This document shows positions 50,901 through 60,039 of a DNA stretch of 64,000 bases, piece after piece; positions within the stretch are counted from its first letter, which is position 1, and each line of letters opens with the position of its first letter. Position numbers and translations under genes: made by a program. This DNA comes from Aurelia coerulea. Taxonomy: Eukaryota; Cnidaria; Scyphozoa; Semaeostomeae; Ulmaridae. The stretch lies in contig CM076955.1 in NCBI GenBank assembly GCA_039566865.1, forward strand, positions 6,140,501-6,204,500, read 5' to 3'. Under the pieces are notes generated by a model. It made no database searches, had not been told where the DNA came from, and worked only from the letters and a program-made list of their open reading frames with translations.

Positions 50901-53900
50901 AACAATGGAATTACACTCCAAACTTCTTTGTTGTATCAACAAGGGCAGATTTTGTGATACAATAGCAACAGTTGCGTTTGTTTGACACCTCAATTCAAAG
51001 CGATTAGCGACTGCAAACAAAGGAAATTTTCTCAACCAGCAATTCAAAACAAACAAAGCCGCAAAATTTTCCCCGACACCAGTAGGGCAACGTCTCGCCT
51101 TGTGCAAGCGAAAGATGGTTTCAAGAGAAGTTATGTGCTTATAACGAAAGAAGAAGGGTGAATCTGGCGGATTTTATCTGGCGGATTTTATTTATTTGAT
51201 TCTGAAGCCGAGCAGAAGGCATTATAATTCTCGAGTATTAGGGCTTAAATGAAACGATTACAAAACAGCCCCTGAATCAAATAAACAAAATCTGCCAGAC
51301 CGAACTTTAGAACCGAACTTCTTTCGCTATAAGCACGTAACTTCTCTTAAAAACAACCTTTCGCTTGCACAAGGCGAGAGTTTGTCCTGCTAGTTTCGGG
51401 GAAACTTTTGCAGCTTTGTTTGTTTTGAATTACTGGTTGAGAGAATTTCCTTTGTCTGCAGTCACTAATCGCTTTGAATTGAGCTGTCAATCAAATGCAA
51501 CTGTTGCTATTGTATTACAAAATCTGCTCTTGTTTGTTGTATCAACGAACTACTATCGCGATACATGCCCTTTACAGAGAATAGCTCAGGATAAGGTTTT
51601 CAACTCGTTATTTCATACCATTTCAGTACTGAATAAAGCATTCTATTATCGTATATATTATTATTGGCAAAGAAGATCAAAAAGAAAATTTCATGACAGG
51701 CTTGATAATCGAGTTTGGTGATCTCTTAAAGGTAATGTGTCCATGTAAGTACGGCGACTTTGCTATTTTCACGTGATATTTCATGTGATCACTCTACCAT
51801 ATGACTCAAAAGGTAGGCAGCTGTAAAGCATGCAGACTGATGATTCTGATGTCTTACTTGCGGTTGCGCTTCCAAAGCTGAACCCCAAATCTCACAACAG
51901 GCAGCCTCGTTGTGAAATTTAAATTCTAGCTTTGCTTGTGATCAGTTAAATTCAACCAATCACAGTGCGCTCTTGGGGCTCTTCATCAGCATCGTGTCAG
52001 CATATTTTGACAAGAATGTATACGCGGTTGTACTTACATGAACACACTGCCTTTAAATGTGACCTAAAGAGAAAGTTTTTATTGATCCAAATGAACCGCA
52101 CTGTCGAATGATAAAGAATCCTGTTTAGATTTCTTTGATATCTCATTTCGTTTTCAAGTTATCCATTGATTCTAAGGGCCAGCTGATGACTTCATATTGT
52201 TTGCAAATTATTACCATAATTTATGGAAATATAGCTCTGTCTAATCTTTGAAAGGTTACAGTTGTAGGAGACATTTAAGGTCAGCTGAATAAATGCGATA
52301 GAAATTGTCTCATGGATGGATATGATATTTAGAGAGGCATTTCAGATGAAGAAAAGTGCTTTGAGTCGATTTCCATTTGGAAAAATAGTCAACCTTGTAC
52401 ATTTTCTTTACTTTTTGCAAACAAAATGACGTCATCAGTCAATCATGCAAAATAGTGGGTAACTCGAAAATGAAACGAGGTATCAAAACATTTTAAACGA
52501 CAGTCTTTATCATTCAACAGTCATATTCATTTGCATTAATAAAAATTTTCACTTCACATCACCTTTAAATGAGAGTACTTTTGAGATAACCGTTATACTC
52601 TCAAGTACCGAATAATCGTCCCCCCCCCCCGCTTATTAATTTTTGAAAAAATTTCCAACCCCCCCACTTTTATTCCAACCCCCCTTTTATTAATTCTTGA
52701 AAAATAGAAATAATAGTGAACATAATTTTTTTAATAATTCCTGCTAAGCAAATGTACTTACTATATTTATTAACTTTATTCTCCTTTGTTTGTCTGACCC
52801 GTGTTACATACGTGTTTTACATACGTAGTACCCATGTTAGATACGTGTTTTACTAAGAAAACGAAAAACGACTATTCTCAATTTTTCCAACCCCCCCCCC
52901 GATTGTTCCAACCCCCCCGATTATTATTATATTGAACCATTTCCAACCCCCCCCGATTATTCTCACCCCCCCCCGTTTATTCGGTACTTGAGAGTAGAAG
53001 AAGCTTTTCTGTGGTGAAATGTACTACGTACGTACATACGTACAAGGCACATAAATTACCTTGCGCATCTCTATAGTAAGCATGCGTTATACTTCTGAAT
53101 CGTTCTTGGCCAGCAGTGTCCCATATCTGTGGCAGGAGGCAAACATTGTCAAAGAGATGATTTCCAGTCAACAGAATTTTCCGAGTGGATAGAATTTTGA
53201 TTGTTTACAAGAGAAAACGTTGCATTGACGTTGAATAAAATTGTACAGCAAGAGTGAGTTCTGATTGTTTGAAATTCCGCTGACTCAGAAAATACTTCTG
53301 ACTGGAAATTAGTCTTAAAGCTAGTTTAGGGACATTCGTTGTGTGACTAATTTTGATGAAAAATTATCTAAACAGCCCTTACTTTACTAAGCTTAAAATT
53401 GGTCATAGACGTAGTAGTCAGGGGGCACTGGGGCACCTTTCCCACATTATTTTATCAGAAGTGTCATATTCTAACATCGAAGTACCCTTTCTTCGGCCTT
53501 TTTAAGTTCAAAAGTGCCTTTCAGCCCTAAAAAACAGCCCTTTCCGCAAGCATCATCCTTCCCAGCGAGGACTGCTTTATATGTCCCAGAAATCAGTAGA
53601 TAAAACTGACGTACATATATGATCCATAAGGGTTAGACGGTTAGACCCACTGCATGGTTTGGTATGGAACTGACAGTACTCTTCCCTTCTCTTGTCTTTC
53701 TTGTTCCTCATTTCTTTTCATTTTTTGTCTTGAAGCTAGATTTGTAAAATTGTAAGTACCATTTTTGATGGAGGTCAAATGACCTCCTTCTGTCTTCCTA
53801 CGCCAAGAATGGTACAGAATCTATGTATTCATATTGGCTAGTTTTAATCTAACATGGATAGAAAAAATCGACAGGTCGATTGGATCCATTTTCGCAATTT

Positions 53901-55723
53901 CAAGTGTTTTAGACTGGAATAAGCCCTTTTGATAATCAAATAGCGCTCTGAAAGTAGCCATTACCCAGTACGAGACAACGAAGGAACATTTGTAGCACGA
54001 TCGAGAATTAATGCAATAAACATGGGTCAGTCTAGAATTATTAGAAAAATCTGTTTTGCCCACTATCTACCGGGTGTCCCCGAAGAAAGTATACATATTT
54101 GGGTGAGTCCAGCGATGTGAATTTTAGCTTCAATCAATGGCTAATCATTCTCAAAATGTTCCTCGATAGTTAACTTGGACATTTGTTAGTTGATATTGGT
54201 GCTGTAAGAAAAGAAATGTTAATCTGGAAGCTCAAATTTGCGTCCACCTCTAAACCAGAGCTTCAAGCATATCAAACAAATCAAGGATAGTCTTGCTAAA
54301 ATTTGAAAAAATATTAGATCTTGTCATATTCTGTTCGCTAAAAGTCACCCATTGTACGGTTTTTTTAATTTGTCTTTAATTTCAATTTCTAACTTCGATG
54401 GACGTCAGGAATTCATTTAGACCAAGAGGCCAGAGCTCTAGTTTAGACGTGGACGCAAATTTGAACTTTCAAGATCAATATTTCCGCTCTCAAAGCACCA
54501 ATACCCACAAAAGACGTATCCATATTCAAGTTAACTATGGAGGAACATTTTGGAAAGAGATTAGTATTTTATTAAAGCATAATTCACGTTGCTGCATGAA
54601 ATATCTATACACTTTTTTGGGACACCCGGTAGTTGAAACCTGAAAGCAGGAATATGAAGTTTGACCTTGCAAAGCTTCTTCAGAAATGATTTTTTTGTCG
54701 ATATACTTTTGCCAAATATGTGTCATATTCAGATCTTACCTGTAGTTTAATCTTTGCACCATCCATCGATATTGTTTTGTTCTAAAAGATAAAGTTAGGC
54801 CATGTACTGAAGGTAAATTGTCTTAACAAACGGTGAGTACTATGTGTCTACAAAATGTAGACCATTTGAAAAATCGTTGATACAAAACTCGATCACAGAA
54901 TTGATCTTAAAATTTCGTGCTTTGCTAAAAGAAAAATTACTGTCAAATTTCTGGTATCTGCGTTTGGGAACAGTAAATTCAAACGCGCAATGAATCTTGA
55001 AAGCATCAATTTTTTTATAAACTTCTTCCACATCTCAACAGAGAAACTGACGAGGAGGGGCGAAGGCTAAGCTGCATCCAGAAATGCATTGCTGTTGAGA
55101 AATTCAACAAATGATTATGCCAAAGTCTTTTGCTATGTGATGGTACAAAAATGATGGAAGTCTACGATATAAAAGGGTTAGACACATTGCATGGTTTGGT
55201 GTGGAAATGCCAGTCCCCTTCTTTTCCTTTGACTATTTGTGTGTTGCTTTCTTGCTTTGTTTTGTCCCTTGTATTGCTGTTTTTTATTCATATCTTGAAG
55301 TTGTATTTGCAAATTGGAAGTACCGTTCTTTGCGTAGGCCAGATGACCTTGTGTCTTCTTACACCAAGAGCGGTACAGTGGGAATGTATTTAGGCTAATT
55401 AGTTTTAATTTATTATAAATAGAAAAAAACTCTTTTCACCCAATGGAGAATTTTTCTTATCCTATGTAACTATTTAACTATGTAACTATGTAACTATGTA
55501 ACTATGTAACTATGTAACTATTTTTCTTATCCTATGTAAGTCTGTCGAGATCCATCACGTTAACTATTAGCTAATCTTGGATACGAATCGAGAAACATGA
55601 AATTGGGCTTACCTTGAAGTCAATTCCAACAGTTGAAATAAAACTACCACTCAGAAATGCACCATCTTTAAATCGAACCAACACGCATGTTTTTCCAACT
55701 CCACTGTCCCCAATAAGCATCAC
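38881..55723 (-). CDS. RAB26: Rab26/Rab37-type small GTPase, eight exons, N-terminal exon missing
   Basis: Gene model join, on the minus strand: 55723-55613, 54781-54740, 53126-53060, 50290-50238, 48969-48904, 44332-44276, 42461-42385, 38983-38881. The 576 nt give 191 residues plus a stop, all introns are GT-AG and all phases match. Rab proteins are membrane-anchored GTPases that direct vesicle traffic; Rab26/37 act on secretory granules and, for Rab26, on synaptic-vesicle autophagy. Numbering from the first in-window residue: P-loop GDSGVGKT 5-12, switch-I Thr31, WDTAGQE 53-59, NKAD 112-115, SAK 142-144, C-terminal CCGGS for geranylgeranylation. The P-loop exon is closer to Rab26 than to Rab37 as I recall them. 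Vertebrate orthologues have a variable N-terminal exon ending just before VML; I could not find one here. Confidence 0.92.
38984..40948. other. Last Rab intron, first part
   Basis: No exon. A GATT tetranucleotide run at 40114-40136, a GC-rich local palindrome (CTAGCCTGCGTGCTGGGTCTGCG...) at about 39730-39775, and a possible MITE left end GATGACCCAAAAAAAACTTC at 40283. Nothing else recognised. Confidence 0.5.
40949..41328. mobile_element. CCGGGTGAGTC-type MITE
   Basis: CCGGGTGAGTCAAAAAATAG at the left, AAACTTTTTTGGGTCACTCG at the right. The arms share GTGGAATTC/GGAATTCCAC-type sequence around CATTTCATTTTGGCCCATGA. In the last Rab intron. Confidence 0.6.
41567..42166. mobile_element. Mutator-like MITE, copy 1, 9-bp duplication
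   Basis: 600 bp, termini AACAAGAGCAGATTTT / AAAATCTGCTCTTGTT, flanked by TATTTACAG at 41558-41566 and 42167-42175. The arms are complementary for about 280 bp. A 9-bp duplication with long inverted repeats fits Mutator-like elements. No transposase. Rab intron. Confidence 0.9.
42385..42461 (-). CDS. RAB26: Rab26-like exon: ETSAK motif
   Basis: 77 nt encoding [19 protein letters not shown] then AFEAAA plus two bases. ETSAK is the G5 guanine-base motif. Acceptor ATTTTGCAG|GAT, donor GCAAG|GTATGT. Confidence 0.94.
42568..43003. mobile_element. Foldback MITE, related to 35244-35754
   Basis: CCCTTTTATAGCATAGGTTCCAAATCTTTA is answered by the complement ending near 43003 (first bases CCCTTTTATAGCATAGG shown in both). 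It lies in the Rab intron just upstream of the ETSAK exon. Confidence 0.7.
43004..44275. other. Rab intron, nothing recognised
   Basis: Open frames on both strands are short and without family features. A fragment TCAAATTAGATGCCACGCAA near 43400 is shared with other repeats in the window. Confidence 0.4.
44276..44332 (-). CDS. RAB26: Rab26-like exon: [19 protein letters not shown]
   Basis: 57 nt, 19 codons, phase 0 at both ends. It supplies the Asp of NKAD and the VVKRE-GEKLAK segment characteristic of Rab26. Acceptor TCCTTTAG|GCA, donor CTAAG|GTCAGG. Confidence 0.92.
45370..45810 (-). pseudogene. Retroelement C-terminal remnant (possibly Penelope/GIY-YIG type)
   Basis: A minus-strand frame reads [20 protein letters not shown] then GLNKQL, which resembles the end of retroelement proteins whose last segment is '...rE..wI..L.tL.P.GLN'. 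The adjacent plus-strand motif GACGTTTCGAGCATAGACC is also repeat-associated. The match is short, so the family is uncertain. Confidence 0.35.
46206..46804. mobile_element. Mutator-like MITE, copy 2, 9-bp duplication
   Basis: 599 bp, termini AACAAGGACAGATTTT / AAAATCGGTCCTTGTT, flanked by ACACCAAAG (46197-46205) and ACACTAAAG (46805-46813), one mismatch. Same family as 41567-42166 and 50938-51534. Rab intron. Confidence 0.88.
47002..48030. mobile_element. 1-kb TA element with GTCGCCCATTATG repeats
   Basis: Termini GAGTGGCGTCGCCCATTATG / CATAATGGGCGACACCACTC, flanked by TA (47000-47001, 48031-48032). Additional CGCCCATTATG motifs occur at about 47030, 47421 and, inverted, 47815-47826. No transposase was recognised; the open frame at 47591-47872 lacks family features. 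Confidence 0.75.
48235..48811 (+). pseudogene. LINE (CR1/L2-like) 3' end, 5'-truncated
   Basis: The open frame 48235-48621 reads [66 protein letters not shown] sequence (shown in part). This is the C-terminal tail seen after the RT of CR1/L2-like LINEs (LQNRA..., mYK...nGlaP..l, ...F...a...WN.LP..i). It ends at KKQL-stop, followed by a 3' UTR and an (ATGAA)n tail at 48790-48811. The 5' part is absent. It lies in a Rab intron, antisense to the gene. Confidence 0.75.
48904..48969 (-). CDS. RAB26: Rab26-like exon: AWL...LLGNK
   Basis: 66 nt, phase 0 at both ends, encoding 22 residues from [10 protein letters not shown] to VVVMLLGNK. Acceptor TTGCTAG|GCT, donor AACAAG|GTTTGC. The last two residues are the N and K of the guanine-specificity motif NKxD. 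Confidence 0.92.
49321..49733 (+). repeat. CTCAT then CTCGT pentanucleotide microsatellite
   Basis: A short CTCAT tract (about 49342-49386) runs into a pure CTCGT array from about 49386 to 49730, roughly 69 uninterrupted units. It stays open in several frames (LVSSR on plus, RRDET on minus), but that is a property of the repeat. It lies in the Rab intron between 48969 and 50238. Confidence 0.95.
50238..50290 (-). CDS. RAB26: Rab26-like exon: LLLLYDV strand
   Basis: 53 nt completing Ala74 and encoding [17 protein letters not shown]. Acceptor GTTTCAG|CC, donor AAGG|GTATGA, leaving phase 0. It aligns with the family motif LLLLYDVTNKSSFDNIR; the DN-I part is changed to EN-S here. Confidence 0.88.
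50938..51534. mobile_element. Mutator-like MITE, copy 3, 9-bp duplication
   Basis: 597 bp, termini AACAAGGGCAGATTTT / AAAATCTGCTCTTGTT, flanked by TGTTGTATC at 50929-50937 and 51535-51543. Rab intron. Frames such as [17 protein letters not shown] recur in all copies but come from the shared repeat. Confidence 0.9.
52598..52994. mobile_element. TA MITE with C-run arrays
   Basis: Termini CTCTCAAGTACCGAATAA / TTATTCGGTACTTGAGAG, flanked by TA. The interior is a series of poly-C runs followed by GATTATT or CTTTTATTAA (CCAACCCCCC motifs). It ends about 65 bp from the Rab switch-II exon donor. Confidence 0.8.
53060..53126 (-). CDS. RAB26: Rab26-like exon: switch II
   Basis: 67 nt encoding [20 protein letters not shown] followed by AQ plus one base. 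It carries the DxxG motif with the catalytic Gln58. Acceptor CTGCCACAG|ATA, donor CGCAAG|GTAATT. Confidence 0.93.
53627..53870 (+). repeat. Diverged direct repeat, copy 1 (partner 55168-55430)
   Basis: Shares GGGTTAGAC, CATTGCATGGTTTGGT, CTTGAAG.TAGATTTG and GGTACAG(A/T) blocks with 55168-55430 in the same order. Unknown repeat, no coding features. Confidence 0.6.
54068..54631. mobile_element. CCGGGTGTCC-type TA MITE
   Basis: TA-CCGGGTGTCCCCGAAGAAAG ... TTTTTTGGGACACCCGG-TA. Internal GTTCCTCGATAGTTAACTTG identifies the family shared with 34322-34932. In the Rab intron between switch exons. Confidence 0.85.
54740..54781 (-). CDS. RAB26: Rab26-like exon: 14-codon exon between switches
   Basis: A 42-nt micro-exon encoding [14 protein letters not shown], phase 0 at both ends. 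Acceptor ATCTTTTAG|AAC, donor CTACAG|GTAAGA. KLQ is the start of the Rab family motif KLQIW, completed by the next exon. Confidence 0.9.
55168..55430 (+). repeat. Diverged direct repeat, copy 2 (partner 53627-53870)
   Basis: Second copy of the repeat described at 53627. The hydrophobic open frames across it ([15 protein letters not shown]) are not supported as a gene. Confidence 0.55.
55449..55545 (+). repeat. AACTATGT octanucleotide tandem repeat
   Basis: About six units of AACTATGT (55473-55520) are bracketed by two copies of TTTTTCTTATCCTATGTAA. Confidence 0.8.
55613..55723 (-). CDS. RAB26: Rab26-like exon: P-loop and switch I
   Basis: 111 nt, phase 0 at both ends, encoding [16 protein letters not shown] through STVGIDFK. 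Acceptor ATTTCAG|GTG, donor TTCAAG|GTAAGC. It holds the phosphate-binding loop and the effector threonine. The frame happens to stay open upstream through the intron, but a polypyrimidine-AG acceptor directly before GTG argues that the coding sequence starts in an upstream exon. Confidence 0.93.
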
Positions 55724-58700
55724 CTGAAATGAAATTGTAAGAAGATGCACAAGAGTCGGTAATGGGGAAATTTTGATAGATTTGGACTTAACTGATGCAA
55801 AAATGTTCATGAGGGAATAAGGAATGTTACGAGGTATGGCATAAACTCTTTCTAAAGTACTATTTGACTTATGAAACAGTTCCAATATGATAAAATCAAG
55901 GTCAGTGAATTTTACCGCGCATTTACTCGTTAGTTTTACTGACAATGTAACTTACAAGAATAAAAATTGCAGAGTGCTCCTTAAAAGCAAATTTCGTTTC
56001 ACCTAATGATGGATAAGTGGTACTGCATTGGCGTACCTATTTGAATATTGTTGGTTCGAATCACAACTAGGCTAGCACCGGCTACCAGGGGTGGCATCAC
56101 ACCTGACAAAGTGGGGTAAAAAAGTGATAGAATTGATTGCCAGAAGCTAGGTATGCCTGAAAAATTCTACATCAAATCTTCTTTTAGAATAAATACCAAC
56201 ACATCCATCCCAGTCTACCCCTTCGCGCTACCCTTGCGCAGCTACTAAAACGAACTGAGTAGAGTTGCCAACTCTTTCCAATTCCAGGCTACAGGAATCA
56301 CGAAGTCTGGTTACATCGAGAGAACGGTGCTCGATACGCTTAGGCCCTGGCTAAACGAGCAAACATTGTTGGCTTGACAAAAGATTTTGCTTATGACAAT
56401 CAGAAAATGCTTTAAAATCTCCAAAACGATGTCTAACAAACTCGCCTTCATTGTATATAATTTTTAACGTTGGAATTAATTAGCTATTGTTTTTATTTAG
56501 CTATAGTATATTGTAATCCAACAATAAATAAATTGATAATAATAATAATGATAATGTGCTTGTAGTGTTTTGCGACATGGCCAAGCAAGTCTAAAATTTT
56601 TGCAAAAACGGTAGCTTCTCAGTGTTCCTGGACAGTGTTCCTCAAAGCTACTTTCAGACGCTGGGTAGACACAAAATAACAAACAAAAGGCGAAACAAAA
56701 TAACAAAACAACAGAGACTTCCTAGCGAGAAAATTTCGATTCATCTAATTAGAATGAGACAATTTGGAAAATATTTTGAAACACTGTTTTGGTCAAAAGC
56801 GCAGAAGACTAGTCTCTTTTTCCAGCCTTATGCTATTTTCCCATCTATTAGTTGTCTTGATTATTAAAAGCACACTATCCGCGTATGAATAATGGATATC
56901 ACATCTGCTTTCTGATGCACGATTACTTCGGCTCCAAATAGCAGCAAGATAAACTACTTTAAACCCTCTTTGTCAGAGGCGAAATCTTTTTGGAGCTTCA
57001 AAATACTTCCCATAAAATCATCCTCACATCTAAGTTAGTCTTTGCGTTATCAAGTGAACTTTTTCCTGAAATAAAATGATAATTTCAAACACCTTAAAAC
57101 TCGCCTGATTTCCAGTCAGTGGAATTTTCCGAGCGGATGGAATTTTCAGGGTGTCTACAAAACGTGGCCTACACCATTGGCCTACCTTTGGCTGACCATT
57201 GGCCTACCTTTGGCTCACCATTGGCCTACCTTTGGCTCACCGTTGGCCTACCTTTGGCTCATTGCTTGCCTACTTGTGGCCCACTAATGATAATACTATT
57301 AGTGATACTAATAACAATTAAAAATAATAATAAATAATATTTCCCTGTAATATATTCTGGCAAAAGAGCATTACATTTAGATTATATGTTCAGTGTCATT
57401 TTATTATTTCATAGTAAATATGTTCTCCATATTCTGGTCAAAGAGCAAAAACTCAAAACCATTTTTTTTTAAGTTTTGTCTTATTATTTCATAGAAGGGA
57501 TGGTTTCTAGTTTCTTTTTGGCTTAATAGCTATTAAAACAGATTGTTTTTCACCTATTTTGCATTGTTGTACAAACCACAGTGATCCAGATCAGAGAAAT
57601 TATGGAATAAATAGTAAAAAACGAAGTTTGAAAATTTGCAACAATTAATACCTCCATGACAAGGGTTGTCAGGGGTCAACACAAAGCAAGAATTTTCGAA
57701 ATCAAAATCGTCACAACGATTTTTTGACGTTTGGGGAAATGACATGTTGTTGTTTATCATAGCACTTCCGGAAAAAATTATTGTTTTAGCTAAACTTTAA
57801 ACTTCCATAGCTCCGCTCATGATGGTTCGATTTTTACCAACTTTGTTTCATTTGAAAGATAATGATCTATTTGTGCGTCCATGTAACTTGTTTTCAACAA
57901 AAGCACACTAAAGCATGGGTAACCGGACACACATAATGCTTAGTAGTTTTTGAGAATTTCTTGACAAAATAGCCCTTCGATAGTAAAAACAAACAATTCA
58001 AGTGATTTCAAGTGTTAGCTATAGACATGTAAAAATACTACAATGTCTTAGGAACATTTCTGCCAATAGACCAGAGGCTGGAGGGGGAGCATGGTCACCA
58101 GGAGAGGGAATTTATGGGACATAGTTTTTCTAGATCACTTTTTTGCGTAGATTATGAATCCGGGTGTTGATCGGGCGGTTGAGGGGGCTTTTCGGAGATA
58201 CAGGGGGGCAAAGGCCAAAAATAAGCCATATAGATTAACATCAAGAATATGAAAGTCTAAGAGGAGCAGAGTTCACAGAGTAGCCTTTTTAGATCAAGTT
58301 TGTCCATAGATTATGAACATTAATGTTGGTTGGGTGGTCGAAGTGGTTTTTCCAGGATTAGGGGGGCTAGGAGGGCCTAAGACCTAAAAGCTACGCTGAC
58401 ACTAGTATAGAGACAAGGGAAATGAAATTGAGTTGGTATTTCATGGGAGCATCTGGTTCTATGTGTAGATTAAGAATCTAAACCTTGATTAGGAGGTTAG
58501 GGGGCTTTTCCGAGATGCAGGGGGGGGGGAAGGCCTAAAAATTCCTCAGACACTAAATATTTAGACTATGAAAACGCAAGAGTTGGTTTTTTTATCAAAA
58601 AGAGCATCTGATTTACACATATTATTCGCATAGATTACGAAACTTACGAAACTCGCGTAGATTAATCGAGAGGTCAGGGGGACTTTCCTGAGATACAGGG

Positions 58701-59043
58701 AGGTGAAGTCCAAGGTTTTACTGAGGAAGTGACTCTCCTCTAAGTTAGTTTGAGGTCCAGTTTGGGGAAAATGGCCTTAAAGATAACTCTTTATCCTGCA
58801 AGAATTAGTATATGTAAGTCAATCCCTGTCTTTGGCTGCAAAAACTTCGTCGCCAAATTCTTGCAACGTAGTTTGCGCGAAGAAAGTGCTTTTCAAGACT
58901 TCTCTTGCATAGAGACAAATCAGTGACCTTTCCATCATGCTAGAAGTTTTTGTAGATCATTCTTTTTCGTGCTTCATTTACACATTTGAGGTGATTCTCC
59001 CCATATAAGCGGCAAATAAGTCCTTCAATGCAGAATCAACTAA

Positions 59044-59238
59044 TTACTGAGACAGACGGTTTTCCGTCCCCAAATTGCCGAGTAAAGTTAAGAATTCTTC
59101 ATCATCCTTGACTATCTTCCAAAATTCTTTCTTTCCTATGCGCATAAAAGAAGAAACATAGTCGTTTCCAATGAAAGCGTGCAACCCGAAAAGAACCTCT
59201 TTCTGGGCTTGTGACAGCTGGCAGGATGGTCGGGACAA
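59044..59238 (-). pseudogene. Left-arm copy of GNDYVSSF protein fragment
   Basis: Reads KEVLFGLHAFIGNDYVSSFM, then KDDEEFLTLLGNLGTE. Nearly the same peptide is encoded in the right arm on the other strand. It resembles an uncharacterised family I recall from cnidarian genomes (LHAFTGNDYVSSFFRKGK). Function unknown; probably a captured or transposon-borne fragment. Confidence 0.6.
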
Positions 59239-59460
59239 AACTTGTCTGTTCTTTCCGTGCCATTATCGATATAAACGTTAAGGTTGGGTCTTTCATTGGC
59301 CGAGAAATGGGACAAGAACTGTAAGTTTAGCCTATGTCGGTGTCTGCTTCTTCGTGATTCGTTGCTAATCCAATTTCCTGAAAGCTTCCCTCTCTTGTAA
59401 TTCTAAAGCAGCAGTACAGTGTTTCCTACAAAAATAAACAACACGATCTCTTTGAAATGA

Positions 59461-60039
59461 TTGCATTTCTTCTTTCCAGACCTCTTTTTTAAAGAGGCTC
59501 TTCTCAGGTTGCACGCTTTCTCTGGAAACGACTATGTTTCTTCTTTTATGCGCAAAGGAATGAAAGTTTGGAACATAGTCAAGGATGATGAAGAATTCTT
59601 AACTTTACTCGGCAATTTGGGGACGGAAACCGTCCGTCTCGGCAATTAGTTGATTCTTTATTGAAGAACTTGTTTGCTGTTTATATGGAGAGAAGCACCT
59701 CAAAAATGTAAATGAAGCATTAAAAAGAATGTTCTAGAAAAACTTCGAGCGTAATAAAAAGGTCACTGAGTTGTCTTTACTACTCCCATGCAAGAGAAGT
59801 CTTGAAAAGCACCTCCTTCGCGCAAACTACGTTGCAAGAATTTGGCGACAAGCACAAAACCCAATGGTGTCGAGGATCCAAGCAATTATGGGTGGAATCA
59901 AGATTGCCCTGTCGACTGGGTTACTGAACCTTATTCAGAAAGAGCTGCAGAGCTCTTGATCGATAGAGAGAACAATGTAAATGGCAATGAAATTTCAGAC
60001 CCGGAGTACGTGAATTGGACTGATTATTCGGGACAATAA
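59461..60039 (+). pseudogene. Right-arm copy of GNDYVSSF protein, more complete
   Basis: First block (59461-59649): LRLHAFSGNDYVSSFMRKG and KDDEEFLTLLGNLGTE, then a stop. Second block (59771-60039): SLLLPCKRSLEKHLLRANYV, ARIWRQAQNP, and in the next frame YGWNQDCPVDWVTEPYSERA. The 'LPPC..sL..H..RAnYvA.IW' and 'GW..dg...W' motifs follow GNDYVSSF in the same uncharacterised family. Stops and a frameshift show it is broken. Confidence 0.6.

Noticed and set aside
55130..55398. Hydrophobic frames resembling a membrane protein
   Set aside because: The sequence is one copy of a diverged direct repeat (partner 53627-53870) whose frame is not kept in the other copy.
55571..55945. Extension of the Rab P-loop frame upstream to a Met at 55945
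   Set aside because: A clear polypyrimidine-AG acceptor lies immediately before GTG, and the upstream residues do not resemble a Rab N-terminus. The true first exon is more likely upstream and unseen.
57119..57337. Frames rich in LPLAHHWPTFG (also at 61074-61650 and 62531-62879)
   Set aside because: They translate the 22-bp terminal arrays of the Mutator-like elements in whichever frame stays open.
58915..58960. Candidate first Rab exon (ATGATGGAAAG|GT on minus)
   Set aside because: It lies inside the repeated arm of the palindromic element and does not end in the expected residues before VML.
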